This document shows, in pieces, positions 63,707 through 64,000 of a stretch of DNA of 64,000 nucleotides (positions within the stretch are counted from its first letter, which is position 1; every line of letters starts with the position of its first letter). Source of the DNA: Tetrahymena thermophila SB210. Its lineage: Eukaryota > Ciliophora > Oligohymenophorea > Hymenostomatida > Tetrahymenidae. The stretch is from positions 186,001 to 250,000 of the forward strand of contig NW_002476481.1 of assembly GCF_000189635.1 (NCBI RefSeq), in the 5' to 3' direction. Made by a program: the position numbers and the translations under genes. The notes under the pieces were generated by a model. The model worked only from the letters and a program-made list of their open reading frames with translations. It made no database searches and was not told the origin of the DNA.

Positions 63707-64000
63707 ATGGATTTGAAATTATTTATCCTGATCATCATGTGGAAAGCAATATTTGCATAAAAAATGGATACAGATTTGAAATAAAAGGTAAATAATAAAT
63801 AATTTTGATCTACAGATAAAACATCTTAAGTAGCGAAAGAATTTTTAAATTATACTTTAAAAATAATTCTTTAAATTCTATCCATATTTTAAAATTCAAA
63901 GACAAATAATAGTAAAAATTAGCTAAGCAATGAAAGCCAATAAAATTTTTTAAGCTATTCAATAAATCTTTCAAAACATCTTGTTTTAAATTCATATTTT
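63707..64000 (+). CDS. Gene J: first exon of a tenth family member, truncated by window end
   Basis: The ATG at 63707 opens an 81-nt exon ending at 63787 before GTAAAT. It encodes the signal peptide MDLKLFILIIMWKAIFA and ten further residues, like exon 1 of G (two or three differences). The rest of the window is intron 1, which matches intron 1 of G (aacatcttaagtagcgaaag). Exon 2 would be expected about 180-190 bases past the window end. The frame and donor are intact, so a complete gene is likely but not seen. Confidence 0.8.

Noticed and set aside
1..64000. tRNA, rRNA, CRISPR, operon, ribosome binding site or bacterial terminator signals
   Set aside because: None was recognised. The intron-rich genes and ciliate code show eukaryotic nuclear DNA, so bacterial-type features are not expected.

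Overview
The window is very AT-rich nuclear DNA from a ciliate that reads TAA and TAG as glutamine and uses only TGA as stop. With the standard code no ORF exceeds about 100 codons. With the ciliate code, long cysteine-rich proteins appear that run through many in-frame TAA/TAG codons and end at TGA. Introns are GT-AG, AT-rich and about 45-700 bp long. That fits Tetrahymena or a close hymenostome better than Paramecium, whose introns are tiny. The genus is an inference from code, composition and intron style.

Nearly all the coding content is one gene family. Nine paralogues lie head-to-tail on the + strand, and the signal-peptide exon of a tenth lies at the right edge. I label them A (1115-7536), B (9753-14895), C (17847-23596), D (26069-30502, 5' exons not found), E (32210-37009), F (39697-43416, signal exon missing), G (44935-48775), H (50662-55251), I (58562-63309) and J (63707-, truncated by the window). 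Each has exon 1 encoding a signal peptide (66-81 nt, ends in phase 0), a short exon 2 (ends in phase 2), and a run of about 3-14 exons of roughly 95-255 nt. Almost every one of those exons encodes one furin / growth-factor-receptor-like Cys module (CxxC..NGYY..C..C..SCLTCNG..NCLSC..YLYQ) between phase-2 introns. A long final region carries two or three more modules and about eight hydrophobic segments, cut near its end by one phase-1 intron. The predicted products are secreted-route, multi-pass surface proteins of about 820-1290 residues. No ligand or function can be read from the sequence.

There are two subfamilies by C-terminus: A, B and D, with a final intron of 48-50 bp, and C, E, F, G, H, I and presumably J, with a final intron of 116-131 bp. 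Ectodomains differ mainly in module number. The locus records how this happens: a 215-bp exon+intron unit amplified six-fold in D, exon duplications in E and H, truncated module remnants in E, F, G and I, a chimeric module in I, and loss of the signal exon in F. Two inverted-repeat elements are present, a 124-bp MITE with TA flanks (39104-39227) and a roughly 316-bp element sitting on a dead module of E (33911-34226).

Intergenic stretches of 0.4-3.3 kb hold duplicated 5' flanks, spacer repeats, a minisatellite and microsatellites. No tRNA, rRNA, CRISPR or bacterial-type feature was seen. Two 100-N assembly gaps (2282-2381 and 14019-14118) affect genes A and B. Exon boundaries were chosen by GT/AG signals, preserved phase and paralogue comparison; for A, C, E, G, H and I the summed exons give an intact frame from ATG to TGA.
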